A stretch of DNA of 64,000 nucleotides, from assembly GCA_029216955.1 (NCBI GenBank), contig JANAVB010023996.1:11741125-11805124 (forward strand). The letters are read 5' to 3'. The position numbers and the translations under genes were made by a program. Below the pieces are notes generated by a model. The model ran no database searches. It saw nothing but the letters and a program-made list of their open reading frames with translations, and was not told the origin of the DNA. This document shows positions 44,901-57,164 of the stretch, piece by piece; the stretch's first letter is position 1, and each line of letters starts with the position of its first letter. The stretch comes from Iris pallida. Lineage: Eukaryota; Streptophyta; Magnoliopsida; Asparagales; Iridaceae.

Positions 44901-45349
44901 TGAATACAAAAACTTAACTCGAGATTAATAGACAATTGAGTAAGAAGTTATTTTAAAAATAATTCCTTAGGTCCATGGAAAAGAATATAAGTGATAAGAA
45001 CTTATGATATGGCGATATTTAGAAAAGACATAAGACAAAATTGTACAAATGATCATGATTAGAAAGAAAATGAACGAGTGCAAAAAAATATAAACTTAAA
45101 TTTATATTTCTTTAATATTCAAGATCGAGGGTAAATATGTATAAAGCACTATGTCTACCTATTATGAATATATTTATACACAAATATATGGCCTAAGCAA
45201 ATCCCAAAATATCCTTCTAAGAGAAGGTTATCCTATTTCCAAGTTAAATATAAATTTAGATAGCAATAATATATATATTATATTTACTATATAATTTATA
45301 GAAATTACTCACAATACTAGAAATGGACTACTAATATATATCAACATCT
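41909..45349 (-). mobile_element. Element C internal region, main part (non-coding)
   Basis: It begins (plus strand) with the reverse complement of the TGAGGATGAAATTA-type 3'-end motif. About 43640-44330 matches the LARD-1 internal block. About 44578-44660 has a short hairpin CTGCTGGCAGCAG. No gag or pol frame is found in over 3 kb. Confidence 0.75.
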
Positions 45350-45736
45350 ACATATCTACATGGACGACGTTGGTCGCACTATATGACCACCAGGACATGG
45401 GTTGGGTTCGGGCTAGTTTGGAACAACCAGGTCTTCTAAAAGCCAATAATCCTAATAATAAGTAATTAAATTATTCTTAGGATTATGTCACGATTTGGCC
45501 TGGTTTTTTCTGGTTAGTGCACACCTATGACTCGGCCTTCTCTACCATGGCTAGAACACTAGTCAAAGTAATCGACCACACTCTCAGTGCCAAAATTCTT
45601 GGTTATCTTGCACTCCAAAACTTAACCGTGACTAAGGCCTTCTATAATAAATATTTATAAAATTCTAAAAATCACATTTCAATTCAAACAAATAAATAAA
45701 AGGATATTTTCCAAACTTTCAGAAAAAGGAGTTAAG
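45350..45736 (-). mobile_element. Extra truncated LTR inside element C
   Basis: Diverged but collinear with 41480-41908. Shared landmarks are the CTACATGG...GACGT block, TATGACTCGGCCT..ACCATGGCT, and AACTTAACCGTGACTAA. It ends at AGGAGTTAAG, where LTR/internal sequence should meet. The left boundary is uncertain. It suggests that C was once a tandem or nested pair. Confidence 0.65.
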
Positions 45737-46028
45737 TATCTACCCACTTTAGAAATTACTATCGAATCAGAATACAATAGTGCATCCTTCTATAAAAATC
45801 ATCTAATCGGATTTAGAATTCGATGAGACCTATGTAGCAACCTTTACTACCCAACTGTCAAATTAAACTAGGGACTCCTAGTCCTAACCATTCTCCTAAA
45901 ATTGACTTACTCCTAGTTGTGAAGGAGCATTTCCTAGTCGCAGGCTCGTAGTAGTACGACTAATATGGTACTACCACGAGTTCGCACAATTTGCAAAAAC
46001 TGACCTGTATGGGCCACCACAAAAAACT
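45737..46028 (-). mobile_element. Element C 5' internal piece with primer site
   Basis: A 292-bp piece lies between the extra LTR and the right LTR. The TAGTAGTACGACTAATATGG region (about 45950) matches, on the other strand, about 61690-61725 of element F just downstream of its primer site. Confidence 0.65.
46002..46019 (-). promoter_or_regulatory. Primer-binding site, tRNA-Ile(AAU) type (element C)
   Basis: The minus strand reads TGGTGGCCCATACAGGTC, one base from the LARD-1 site, 9 nt from the LTR. Confidence 0.7.
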
Positions 46029-48090
46029 TGTCACGACCCGCACCCGTTTTTCTGATACGAGACGTGTCCAAGCCAGCATACGCCGCAGATTCGACGGTAG
46101 AACGCTGTCAAGCCCACAATAAATAAATGCTCAAAATAAACTTTATTGCTCATTCACATTTCTAAATTGATTACAACATTTATAATTAAAGAAAATATAA
46201 GATTCTTACAATTAATAAAAATGATACTATTTCTATCTAATTTCTAGATTTCTGCTTACAAGTACACCCATATCTCCCAATGCTAAGTGAAGCCACAACT
46301 AACCTGAAAAATATTGGTTTCCAGTCAGGAATAGAACAAGTACGTTCTCACAACAGTTTTAATAAATGACAAAATCCACAAATATGTAAATAATAATGAA
46401 ATACATGATGAAAAGATAAGCATGGAATCATAGCAAGAACTGAGCATGGTAAAAATGACAAGTGAGTACTAAAACAGAGTAGACATATAGCTAGCAATGT
46501 GTACTGTAGAACCAGAAATTGTACCTATCTAGTGAGTTGAAATACTAGTTCGACATGTACATTGCTAAGGATAAATCCGACACCCGCACATGAAATGTGT
46601 GACTGCTATTAGACACGAATAAGATCCAACACCCCACACGTGAAGTATGCGACTGCAATTAGATATGAATAGTTATGGATTTGTTTACATGTCTAGAGTA
46701 TTTTCTCGCCCGACCAGTACTTATGGATCCAAACATGTCACGAACACGGTAATATATTAGTCACGAACAACATATAAAGAATCCATAACTACTATCTCGT
46801 GTAACATCGTTTCAAGAACCAATAAATATCAATGTAAAATACTACTATGCACATGATTCATAGAGATAATCAAATATAACTATCAGAGATGTACTCGCCT
46901 GATGTCCTGTGCTGGTGAAACTGATAGTAAAACCACTCAGATAAGTCACTAAAGTCAACACATACAAAAGTCTCCGGATGCTGAAATAAATATTACCAAT
47001 ATTTTTAGAATAGTCAAATTAGCTAAGATTGCCTGTCCTGAAGTCTAATTCTGGACACAGAGGCAAAACGGTAATTTCGGGTCAAAACGGTATCTGCCGT
47101 TAGACCCACTTTGCACTGATAAGCGTGCCAAAGCCTATGGTCTCCAAAGTCATCAAACTATATATCTAGAGGTCCGATTTTCTGATATGAACCCAACCGT
47201 ATGTCCAAAGTTGGATTCCGACGGGCCGTGCACAAAATCATCCGTTGAGTCGGATCGTGGGGCCCGTAAAACGGTGATTCGATCAAATATCTCAGAATCG
47301 GACCAAACTTGGCATATAGGACCATAAAAATGTTATAGCCCTATTGACGTAAGTTTCGTTTCGATCTGACGAGCGTGCATAAAGTAATTGAAAAATTTAC
47401 AAAGAGGCCGATACGGTGAATTTCGATGGATACGCATCAAATTTTTCACGCACACGCAACCAATTTGAATTTCGTCAAAGTCCACACATCCGCTGAAGTC
47501 AATACGCACCTTTCGATACTTTTGGTTCGCGGTCATGTCGCCCGGTTTGGTGGGACGTACGTCGTATCGGAGGAATTTTCTATAATTTTAAATATTTCAA
47601 AACTATTTTTCGCCAATCTTTGGAATCCGATTTCTCGGTACGTAGTCGATAAAATCAACTTCTGTAAATTGGGTTATGGAGTCTATATGTTGTCTAAGTC
47701 TGTCATCAGTAGGTTCCAGAAAGTTTCTAACAGTTGGTTCAGAATTCGCCTTACAATCAAGGGTTTTGGGACTCTATTCTTGTTCTGTTTTCAACGGTTT
47801 TCATCGATTTTTACCTCAAATTTTTTAACAATCGGGTTAGCTATTCCTAATTCTATCTACTAGGGTTTTAAGAGGGTCAACTAGTCTTCGTGCAAGATTT
47901 TACGGAATCGAATATGATCTAGTATACGCGGAGGAACTACGATGAAAACGGACCTACCTGGCTTGCGCACACTGACTATGGCCCGCGGCTGCTGCTACAC
48001 CTGGCCGGCCGGTGGCGCTGCCGCGACGGCGGTCTGACGCCGGGGAGGGTCGCCAGGTGTAGAGGGTGGTCATGGCGAGGGATGGCATGG

Positions 48091-48126
48091 GTTAGGGTTT
48101 AGGTTTTCGCTTTCTTCCGTTTTATA
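48091..48126 (-). promoter_or_regulatory. TATA box and telo-box promoter of element C LTR
   Basis: The minus strand reads TATAAAA (48120-48126), and about 25 nt downstream AAACCCTAA (near 48092-48100), where transcription should start. In the left LTR the same site was hit by element B. Confidence 0.55.
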
Positions 48127-48444
48127 TGTGGAGCAAGGGGGGTTCGGTTACAGTCGCGGGTGCCTGCCGAATGCCCAGGCTCGGGCTCGAGCTGGACTGA
48201 GGCTAGGCTTTGGTTTTGTTTTAGTTTTTTTTTCTAAATTTTCTTTTCTTTTCTCTATAGTTATATGTGTTTATATATCTATTTATATACACACACACAT
48301 ATACCTTTATATATATATCCTTATATTTATACATATATATACCACAAATTTCATACAGACAATAAAATATTTTAAATATAATCAATATTTTAACTATATA
48401 AAAATCATAATTCTATATATATAAAATTTATATAAATAAAATTA

Positions 48445-48549
<105 letters not shown>

Positions 48550-48956
48550 CTAATTCTCGTATTCTATAAACCTATTTATATATCTAAATAGATGTATATA
48601 CATGTATATATGTGTACCCATGTAGATACTAATATGACATATACCTATAATATATCCTAAACGCAAAATCTAGTAAATTATTCTTAGCACCTTATTTATT
48701 ATGTAAAACTTTTTATATAAGAAATACTTATTTATCCACTAAAATAATTACACTAATTAAATTACACCAATAATTATCTACATGGACATCATTTGGACGT
48801 ACTACATGTCTACATGGGTTTGGGCTTGGTTCGGGTCCAGTTCGACCTAAATTGGCACAATCGAATCTCCTAAAATCATAATCTTAATTAGTATATAATT
48901 AATTAATCTATAGGGGTTAAGTCGCAACTTAGCTCAATTTTTTTAGTTGGGACAAA

Positions 48957-48961
48957 CTTAT
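48957..48961. other. Target-site duplication of D, left (CTTAT)
   Basis: CTTAT is repeated at 52838-52842. The empty site is seen as CATACTTATGGCTCGG at about 41688 in the other C LTR. Confidence 0.85.
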
Positions 48962-51900
48962 TGTAGCATTTGGTTTCCTAGTATTAAAATTTTATTTTGG
49001 ATAATATTTTTTCATTTATATTTATATTTTATTACTATTATGTATAGACTGGTTAGAATTATTATTAAATAGATATTTGATTTTGGGATTCCAAGGGGGC
49101 GCACTTAAGCCTATAGTTGAAGTATGATACTGTTTGGGTTATATACTAAAAGCATCACTTTAGTAGTAACATTATTTCCTTAAATTTTGAATAAGAATCA
49201 TATGGGCAAATGTTTGCATATTGTATTTATTGCAAGTGTTAATGCAAATGTCTGATATTCTATATTGTAGATAATATGGTGTGTGGTGTCACACAGAAGA
49301 TCATATTATCGGTTTCCTATGGAGTATATAAATAGTTCACAACCTAGATGGACTTGGACAATCTATTGGAAAGGTTGTAGTGTAATCTGGTATTAGTCTA
49401 TCTTGACTATAGGTTTACACTAGTACACTTTGTGTGTATTGAACATGACCACTTGAGGTTGTTCTATTTGTATTGACTACATAAGAGAACAAACACCTCC
49501 GTTATTATGGATGCTTGTGCTCTTAATCCGGATATAATAACGAACATGTATATGCAGTATGCATTACTTTGACTCACAAAAGAGTGAGATTCATTATGGA
49601 TCAACAACCTCTATGAATTGGGTAATAACATTGTATGTATGATGGGCGTTTGATTATAAATGGAATCCATGTCCTGATACATTGGGTTGATCATGTCCCC
49701 TTAAGGAGCTCATAAGGATTATCATGTAAACCTTGCAGGTGGATTATATCCGACATGACAAATAAAGTTGAGAGGTACTACTTAAGGATAAAAGATGTCG
49801 AATCAATATAGTTGTCAGTAACTTAATTTAATTTATGGACATACGATATCTTAACATGGGGAGCCAAACGAGCATATAATAAAAGGAGCCCAAAAACATA
49901 ATTTGGGATTAGGGAGGTAGTGCAACAATAGCTTATTAGGGGACCGAGCTATTGTTAATGGGCCTGGATTGTGTGTTCGGGATGAATACGGGATAACCAG
50001 ATCCAGTTAGGAGGCCTAACCCTAATTTTTTCTCATGGTCCCCTGCCGTAGCCTATATATATCCTCTATTCTCTGGCCGCCAGATTACTGATCAAAAATT
50101 TGAAAACTTTCTCTAAATTCGTGATTCACGTAAGGATAGAAAGAGAGGGCTGCCAAGGAGAAGAAAAGGTTGGGAGATCGTCGCCCACACGACATCCAAC
50201 TGGAGGAAAGAATACGTGCAGAAGATCTCGGGATCGTCCGCTCGAGATTGTCAGGAATTACTTGTCTCCTTTCCGTCGCAGGTATAATTCGTGAACCCTA
50301 GTTTCCGTCTATGAAGGGTTAGAACACGTATTAGATCTGTTTAACTTTCTATCGATCAATACGCACACCAAAGGAAGGGTCTGGGAATCTCCAGTTCCAT
50401 TAGATACAATTAGGTCACGTAAGGTTTATAGGGTCCCTAGATTGTCCCAAATATGTTATTTTATTATTTTAGTTTTTTTATAATTTTTGGGAATTTTTGG
50501 ATAATTAAAACCTATAGAATTTATTTTTCCATGGGCTTTTACGATTTACTATGGGGCCACACGAAGTGATTTGAGGCAAAACTTTTTATTTAGGCCATAG
50601 ACTCCTAGAAATAGTTTCTAGAATTTTCTAGGATTTTGATTTTTTTTGGGGATTTATTTGGAGTTAAAATGAATTTTTAATGATTTTCTGCAATTAAATT
50701 AATTAATTACACAGTCAGCAGTCCAGTCAGTCTGTACTGTCAACCAGGATGGCCCGTGGGTCAGCCACTAGCGGCCAAACAGTGGGTCCCTGCTGTCAGT
50801 CTAAAGAATAGCTGGGTGCAATTCTTTCTGAGTCCAAGCCGGACTCGGATAGCCGAGCCGAGCTCGAATTCGAGCCGAGCCGGATGCACCCTAGCTACAG
50901 GATTGCACCCATATCCGCTCAGATGCTGCAACATGGTAGCCTTAGCCCAGCCACTGCTCGAGCTCCACCGACTCTCTCTATATATATATATAAGTATTCA
51001 GTTATTTCGTAAACCTAGAAATTCCAGCAGCCTTTTTGTGGGAGAGTTCTAGTAGTCCTCGACTTTGCGGAGCGATTGCCGCCAATCTCGATGTCCATTT
51101 TACACGCCGTTTTTTTTCTTATAAGTGTATTGAGGTTAGGTTTTCGAATATCTACTTTATTTTCTGTAATGTTGTGTTCGAATTTCTGGATAATTATTTG
51201 AGTGTCGGTTGTCCAAAAATTAATGCGTCGTACAATTTTCGAGATTTCGAGTGATTCCGAACTCTGATTCATGATCCGTTTGAAGTTTTGAAAAGCTGAC
51301 ACCGACCTCTACAACATATAATTTTTTTCGAAATTTAGATTTTCATCTAATATTTTATTTTGTTCGTAGAAGTCAGATTTGGTCAACGGTTCATCGATTT
51401 GGTCACGATTAGCCATAATGGCGATAACTTTTGACCAAATCTTGATTTTGTGGCATGGTAGATTCCAGTACACTCATGGTGCTGAAATCTACCATGTTGC
51501 ACACTCAAACTTTTGAAGTCATAACGTTTAACTAGTTAGTCAATCATACGTCTCGTTTTGCGTGCCACGGGTCCCAAATTTGGAACCGTGACTTTCCTTG
51601 GCCAACTATTTATGTTTAGATTCTATTTTTAGATTTAAATAGATTAAAATAGGATTTTAGATGATTTACTCCAGAGTTAGAACAGTACTAATTAAGTTGA
51701 CCCATTAGTCACATTCTAAGATTTTTATAGTGGGAATCGTTGATCTAACTTGTGGTTTTTATATGACGGGATACATCGGACTATGACGTCTTGACTTGTG
51801 ACTTCACTTACTAATTTTATACTGCATATATCTTCGTGTCATCTTTTCACTATTACTCCCTTATGGTTCATGATTGTCATTGTTCATAATTACTATTGTA

Positions 51901-52837
51901 CACGAGAGTTAGAATCGGTTGGATATACATACATGTTCATGTCTTACTCATTGTTTTCTATTGTTTATAGTTTATCGTAGTGGACATGTATTGTGAGTGA
52001 GTCGGGCGGGGGATTATAACAAGTAAGCATGTGGTCAACGAATTGAATACAGATCCCCTATACATTGATTGAATAGTATCAGTCATGCACCACACGTATG
52101 ACTGACGGATATCCCAAGCCGTCTATATGCTAAAAGTTGGTATTCTAAAACACATAGTACACATGACTTAATCATTGTTGCTTTATTATCTATTGTTCTT
52201 CTTTCATCAAGTCGACCTTCTTATTGTCATTATGTCTTAGTGGTATGTCAAAGTCTACCTTCATATTGTTATCATGTCTCAGAGGTACTTCCTTATCATA
52301 CAATGTCATGCCTATACTTATCTTCAGTTACTTTTCTTTTATCATTTCTTCATGCTTGTATACTATATTGTGTAATGTAGTGTTATGGTGATCTTGCTCC
52401 AATCCCGACTGGATAACTATTTTTCAGTATTAGACGAAGGGATTTGCCCCGAGGTCTACGGTGAGTATGTTGGTGACCATGATATTACTGGTGTACCCGA
52501 TTCCAGCATTTATGCAAATTAGCATATTTTCTTCCTTATGGATTCATATTAGTTAGTAGTTATAGTTATAGAGTTTATTTTGTTTTATTTTCTCCTATTC
52601 GGGTTTGTTCCCGAGACTTTTCTGAGTTGTAGTGGATTATTTGATCATTATAATATTGAGACTATTGGATATGATATTTTTGGTTAATATTGATGGCTTA
52701 GTTGTGGATGATTTATATGCGTGTTGTGCTTATTATGGACCATTGTTATCATAGACAGCATACTACCGTCAATGCTACGGTGTAGGCTGGACTTGGCCAC
52801 GTACTCGTATCCCGAAAAGCGGGAACGAGTCGTGATA
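48962..52837 (+). mobile_element. D: solo LTR, 3,876 bp
   Basis: It starts TGTAGCATTTGG and ends GAGTCGTGATA, with the terminal CA changed to TA, and is flanked by a 5-bp duplication. There is no primer site, polypurine tract, internal region or second LTR. TATATATAT at 50054-50062 and the 3' part (about 52430-52830), which resembles the 3' end of the B LTR in layout and ends like gypsy LTRs in this window, place it on the plus strand. The short frames at 50100, 50756, 51015 and 51798 have no recognisable domain. Confidence 0.83.
50054..50062 (+). promoter_or_regulatory. LTR TATA box (D)
   Basis: TATATATAT, about 1.1 kb into the LTR, is followed by a C/T-containing leader. Confidence 0.5.
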
Positions 52838-52842
52838 CTTAT
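52838..52842. other. Target-site duplication of D, right (CTTAT)
   Basis: It matches 48957-48961. Confidence 0.85.
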
Positions 52843-53066
52843 GGCTCGGCTTTCCTTGTCATGGCTGAAACACTAGTCAAGGCACACCACGGCACTATCC
52901 ATGCTACGATTTCTAGTCGTTTGGTTCTTCAAAACTCAACCGTGGCTAAAGTCATCTACCGTAATAATTATCTAATTAATTATTTATAAAATTCTAAAAA
53001 TCACCTTTTAAATCAATTAAATAATAAATAAAAAATATTTTAAAATTTCCTGGAAGGGGAGCTACA
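52843..53066 (-). mobile_element. Element C right LTR, last part
   Basis: It aligns with 41694-41908 and ends GGGGAGCTACA, followed by the CAGG-type duplication CAAGG and gag codons. Confidence 0.86.
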
Positions 53067-53071
53067 CAAGG

Positions 53072-53930
53072 GGAGACGCTCTTCTAGCCACAACCCCAAG
53101 GACGAAAAAGGCAAACAAGCCATGACTGTCAACATCTCCAAAGGTTCAGTAACCATGAACCCCATGTCTGCAGAAGCGCTAAAGCCGAGAGAGACTTACT
53201 CCTTCAACGACGACGATATGCTGAAACTCATCGATTTGCTAACGAAGAGAGGCATACTGTCTCTCCCAACACCAAAGCGCCCAGATGAAATGGGGAAGGT
53301 GGACAACCCTAAATACTCCCTTATTATTAGTATGTCTACCATTTGACATGAGATTGCTACATGTTGAAAAGACAGATTTAGCACCTCATCGACGCCAAAG
53401 TCATATCACTTCACTATGAAGAAAAGACTGTCACGGACAACATGGTTACTCTCCACTTTAGAAGTTTCCCAAACATAGAGGCATAAGATGGGGTCGTCCC
53501 CATCCCGAGGGCGACAATAGAAGTAGTCAATGTTCCACCAGCGTGTGACAACGCTCAATGGCTCATCCCGTTCTCCACACCACGAGGCGAGGTCATGTGG
53601 GTCTACCTCGACCTTACTTCCAACATGATGGCACCTACAAATCCCTCTGTCAAAAGGAAAAATGTCAGGACATGTCGCATGGTCTTGACATCGACTGATG
53701 ATACCGTGGTGACCACTCGCTCAGTACGGCAGCAAGAAGAGACCATGCTCTAGAGTAGCAGCACCTCTACCAACTATAACCCCTGCTCCTGATACATCAG
53801 AAGCAGGCCCGTCACAGACTCCTACCGTAGATAGATAAAAAGCAAAAGCAGGTTCACTTCGAAAAACCTCTGAGGAAAGAATCAGCAGTAGGGCCTGACA
53901 TGCTGGCATAGCTAGCCAATACACTGGCTA
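53072..53930 (+). pseudogene. Tat-2 gag C-terminal part and linker
   Basis: The frame continues in phase from the core at 31259 (KGRRSSSHNPKDEK, then the ATG at 53122). YSFNDDDMLKLIDLLTKRGI corresponds to YSFEDGHVKPILDMLIQGDR in Tat-1, and KVDNPKYS to ENPKFCHYHR; the Cys/His motif is damaged by a frameshift near 53340. Later pieces (53400-53930) match Tat-1 blocks such as EIMWVHPDL (here EVMWVYLDL) and VVTTRS. It is broken by several stops and shifts. Confidence 0.8.
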
Positions 53931-53932
53931 GA

Positions 53933-54450
53933 TTGTCACTCTTCGAGATCCTTTATCTCTCCAAAGAGACCCGAGATACGCTCAACAAAGCCTTGCAGAA
54001 CGTCGAGTCCTTTCTTACTCAAGTGCGACCACCCAAGGAAGACCATGCGGCCTGCCCACATTGTCACAGTATGGTCGAAGTGATCCCCAGTATCACTTTA
54101 ACCCAGCAAGACCTGCTGCTTAAGAATAATCGGCATAATTGGCCTATGTACTATACAGGGTATGTCGGTGCCATTAAAGTCGACCGCATCCACATCGACC
54201 CAGGCTTCTCCCTCAGTATTTTCCCAAGGAGTTTGCTCCAAACTCTATGGATTTCGATGCATCGGATGACTATATCGAACACAACAATCAACGGCTTCAA
54301 CGTAGGGAAGAGCGAGCCCCTGGGCAAAATTTGATTGAAGTGCTAAATAGGTGACCTCGATACTGAAGTGACTTGCTATGTCACCAATGCTGACATAAAC
54401 TACAACATGCTATTGGGACGAGCGTAGATTCATGAGTACATGATCATTCC
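53933..54450 (+). pseudogene. Tat-2 aspartic protease (retropepsin)
   Basis: The frame at 53933-54334 gives SLFEILYLSKETRDTLNKAL, then YYTGYVGAIKVDRIHIDPGF with catalytic Asp in DPGFS. After stops at about 54332 and 54346 it continues EVTCYVTNADINYNMLLGRA (the conserved hydrophobic-LLG block). It is collinear with Tat-1 at 21010-21520. The DPG active site is shared by both elements, so it is a family trait. Stops make it inactive. Confidence 0.85.
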
Positions 54451-55080
54451 TTCTACTCTCCATCAATTCATGAAGTATGTGGCTAGTGACGGGACTATCA
54501 AAGCCAAATTCGCTGACATCGACCCATTTCGGGGATTTAAATCCTACTGTACGGATGCTGATCTGTACAAGTCGGTCTCCTGGGACGATGAGAGCAATGA
54601 TGCCGACGATGAGGCAGAGACGGTCTCAGAAAGTGCAACGGTTACTGACGAACCACTAAAGGTTCGACTGAAGGGAAAAACCCCAAGGTATCAGTGCCCC
54701 TCGTCGTCAAGCTCCGACGAAAAGCGCCATCTTTGCCCTCGATGACGTTAGATGATGGCAAGGAGCCTTTATGAATAAAGCAACCCTGGAGGTCCCCAAA
54801 GTCAACCGTGAAGGCGCAGGAACCTCCGACCGTAGCCCCCTTGGTGGTCAAGCTAAAAGGGAAGCGTCCTCCCCTTCCTCCCTCGACAACCCTAGTCCTC
54901 ACCGATAAGGAGCTAGAAGATTACGTCTGCGCCGATACCGAGGAGCACTCTTTAGATGATGTAATCCCTCGGGATAAAATTTCTCATTTTATTAATAGAA
55001 AGTTGTCTTCGAATTACTCTCTTGCATGTTGGAACACTAGATATTTCTTAGATAACTCTCTATGTTTGTTATAATCACAA
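54440..55080 (+). pseudogene. Tat-2 protease-to-RT linker, part 1
   Basis: Frames 54440-54745 and 54808-55074 begin MIIPSTLHQFMKYV, matching MIVPSTLHQCFKYV in Tat-1, then charged sequence with repeats of the PLKVRLKGK type. ELEDYVCADTEEHSLDD near 54910 matches the last Tat-1 linker residues before its pol deletion. A frameshift separates the two frames. Confidence 0.75.
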
Positions 55081-55284
55081 GTGACAACCGCCAACCTTGT
55101 GAGCCGAGTTGTCCCTTTCCGGGGCTCTAACTTCCTAGTTCTAACAAGGAAGAAGGAGGAGGTACCCATCATTTTTGGACGATTGGAGCATCCTCAGCGA
55201 TTATCTTCAAGAGAACCAGAACACGATAATTGTAAGATGTAACTCTACCGTTACGTGACTTAAGCCAAACACCTCATCAATAAG

Positions 55285-55720
55285 ATGGGTTACGACTTGA
55301 ACAGCAACAAAGGACTCAACTATGGTAAAGGTCGGTGCCTTTCCTTACGGATTCGAGCTCTAAAGGGAAAGGCTGAAAACTATTACCAGTGCACCCGTCG
55401 GGGGTTAGGTTATGTTACACCCACTTCAACTTCAGAAGATTCAGAGACGGAAGTCATGATGCATTCACACTCTTCTGACTCCTCAACCTGTAACTCTGAT
55501 ACCAGTACCGGTCAGGTCTTCAAAAAGATGCTGTCCGCTAACATGGTCTCCATAAATCCTGCGGTCGAGGACGAAGACCAGATGTTCGAATACTTCGAAG
55601 ATGAACCCTGGGCACAGCTCCTAGGATCTCAATGTGAATGACATTTTGAGCAACTCGAACCTTCTACCGAAGATAAAGTCATCCAGGTCGAGTTGGGAAA
55701 GGAGGCCTCTTCTAAGCCCA
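55285..55720 (+). pseudogene. Tat-2 linker with G-patch-like motif
   Basis: The 118-residue frame begins MGYDLNSNKGLNYGKG, a glycine-spaced motif reminiscent of the G-patch that follows protease in Tat elements and some retroviruses. It continues Ser/Asp/Glu-rich and ends ...FEDEPWAQLLGSQCE; downstream codons (KVIQVELGKEASSKPIFISK) lead into the reverse transcriptase. The assignment of the G-patch is by pattern only. Confidence 0.55.
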
Positions 55721-55739
55721 TCTTCATCAGCAAAAGCCT

Positions 55740-56600
55740 GACAAAAGAAGACAAGGAATCTCTAATACAGCTTATCTAAGAATACATCGACGTCTTCACT
55801 TGAAGCTACGAGGATATGCCTGGTTTAGACCCACAAGTCACCATGTACCGCCTCAACATCTCGCTCGATGCTAAGCTTGTCAAACAGCAATAGCGTAGGT
55901 TTTGCCCCAACATCATAGATGCTATCGATGAAGAAGTCAACAAACTCATTGAGAGTGACTTTATTCGGGAAGAGAAAACATCCAGATTGGGTGGTAAATG
56001 TTGTCCAAGTGACTAAGAAGAACGGGAAGATATTTATCTGAATAGATTTCAGGGATCTCAACTCAGCCTGTCCTAAGGATGAGTTTCCCCTCTCGATCAC
56101 CAACGTGATGATTGATAACACCTGTGGCTTTTAGCGCATGTCCTTTATGGATAGTTTCTCAGGCTACAACCAGATCGAGATGCTCTCCGAAGACGAGAAG
56201 CATACAGTATTTCGAACTCCATGAGCGGTATACTGTTACACAGTAATGGCCCTTGGATTGAAGAATGCGAAAGCAACATACCAGCGACGTATGAGCACTA
56301 TATTTCGCAAGCATCTCCGAAAAATGGTGGAGTGTTACGTTGATGATTTCCGGTGGAGTGTACCGTTAATGACATTGCCGTTAAGAGCAAGGACAAGTCC
56401 AAACACTTGGACGATCTACGAAAACTGTTCAATGTAATGCTAACGCATCAACTAAAGCTGAACCCAACTAAGACCTTCCTATGCATTTCCAGCGGCATGT
56501 TTTTGGGCTTTATCGTCACAGCAAAGGGGATTCACATTGATCTGGAGAAGACTAAGGCAATTCTGAACATGGCGCCTAAAAGGAATCTCTGAGAGCTTCG
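55740..56600 (+). pseudogene. Tat-2 reverse transcriptase
   Basis: Recognisable blocks are EDMPGLDPQVTMYRLNI (start of the RT region), DEEVNKLIESDFIRE, FRDLNSACPKDEFPL, SFSGYNQIEMLSEDEKHTVF, MALGLKNAKATYQRRM, and the catalytic YVDD at 56336-56347. Downstream, IAVKSKDKSKHLDDLRKLF and LKLNPTKTFLCISSGMFLGF follow in another frame because of a 26-bp tandem duplication across the YVDD codons. Several stops (near 55780, 55802, 55895, 56225) also break it. The family enzyme copies element RNA into DNA. Confidence 0.88.
56326..56377 (+). repeat. 26-bp tandem duplication across the RT active site
   Basis: GGTGGAGTGTTACGTTGATG (56326) is repeated with a few changes as GGTGGAGTGTACCGTTAATG (56352). The first copy encodes ECYVDD, the second ECTVND in a shifted frame. 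Confidence 0.85.
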
Positions 56601-56779
56601 AGGCCTGCAAGGACGCGTGGCATAAATCAAAAGCTTTATAGCGAACCTTTCTGGCAAATGTCAACCCATCACTAAGTTAATAGAGAAAGGGATCTTATTG
56701 TATGGACCTAAGAATGCCTATATGCGTTCAATGACATCAAAAAGTACCTCACCAGTCCTTCCGTACTGGTCGCACCGGT

Positions 56780-57120
56780 TGTGGGAAAGCCTTTTCTGCT
56801 ATACGTCTGAACTATGGACCATTCTCTTGGTGCATTGCTAGCCCAGAAGAGCAGTGAAGGCCATGAACAGGCAATCTACTTTCTCAGCAGAACCATGATT
56901 AGAGTTGAGCATAGATATAATCCTGTTGAGAAAGAGTGCCTCACCCTTCTCTTTGCTATCCAGAAGACATGACACTATGTGACCAGACAGATGATCCACG
57001 TCGTGTCGAGAATCAATCCCTTCAGAGTCCTCACAACCTAGCCAGGGGCATTAAACTTACGATTAGCTACGTGGGCAATCCTTCTGACTCCCTATGATAT
57101 GGTGTTCGTCCCATAGAAGG
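56780..57120 (+). pseudogene. Tat-2 RT-linked RNase H
   Basis: MDHSLGALLAQKSSEGHEQA, then IYFLSRTMIRVEHRYNPVEK and ECLTLLFAIQK are the usual gypsy RNase H blocks. Internal stops occur. It lies directly before the second RNase H domain. Confidence 0.8.
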
Positions 57121-57164
57121 CAGTCAAAGGCCAAGCGCTGGCAGATTTCCTGGCAGCACACCCT

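Noticed and set aside
50100..51302. Small frames in D as possible genes
   Set aside because: They are unrelated short frames inside a solo LTR without recognisable motifs.
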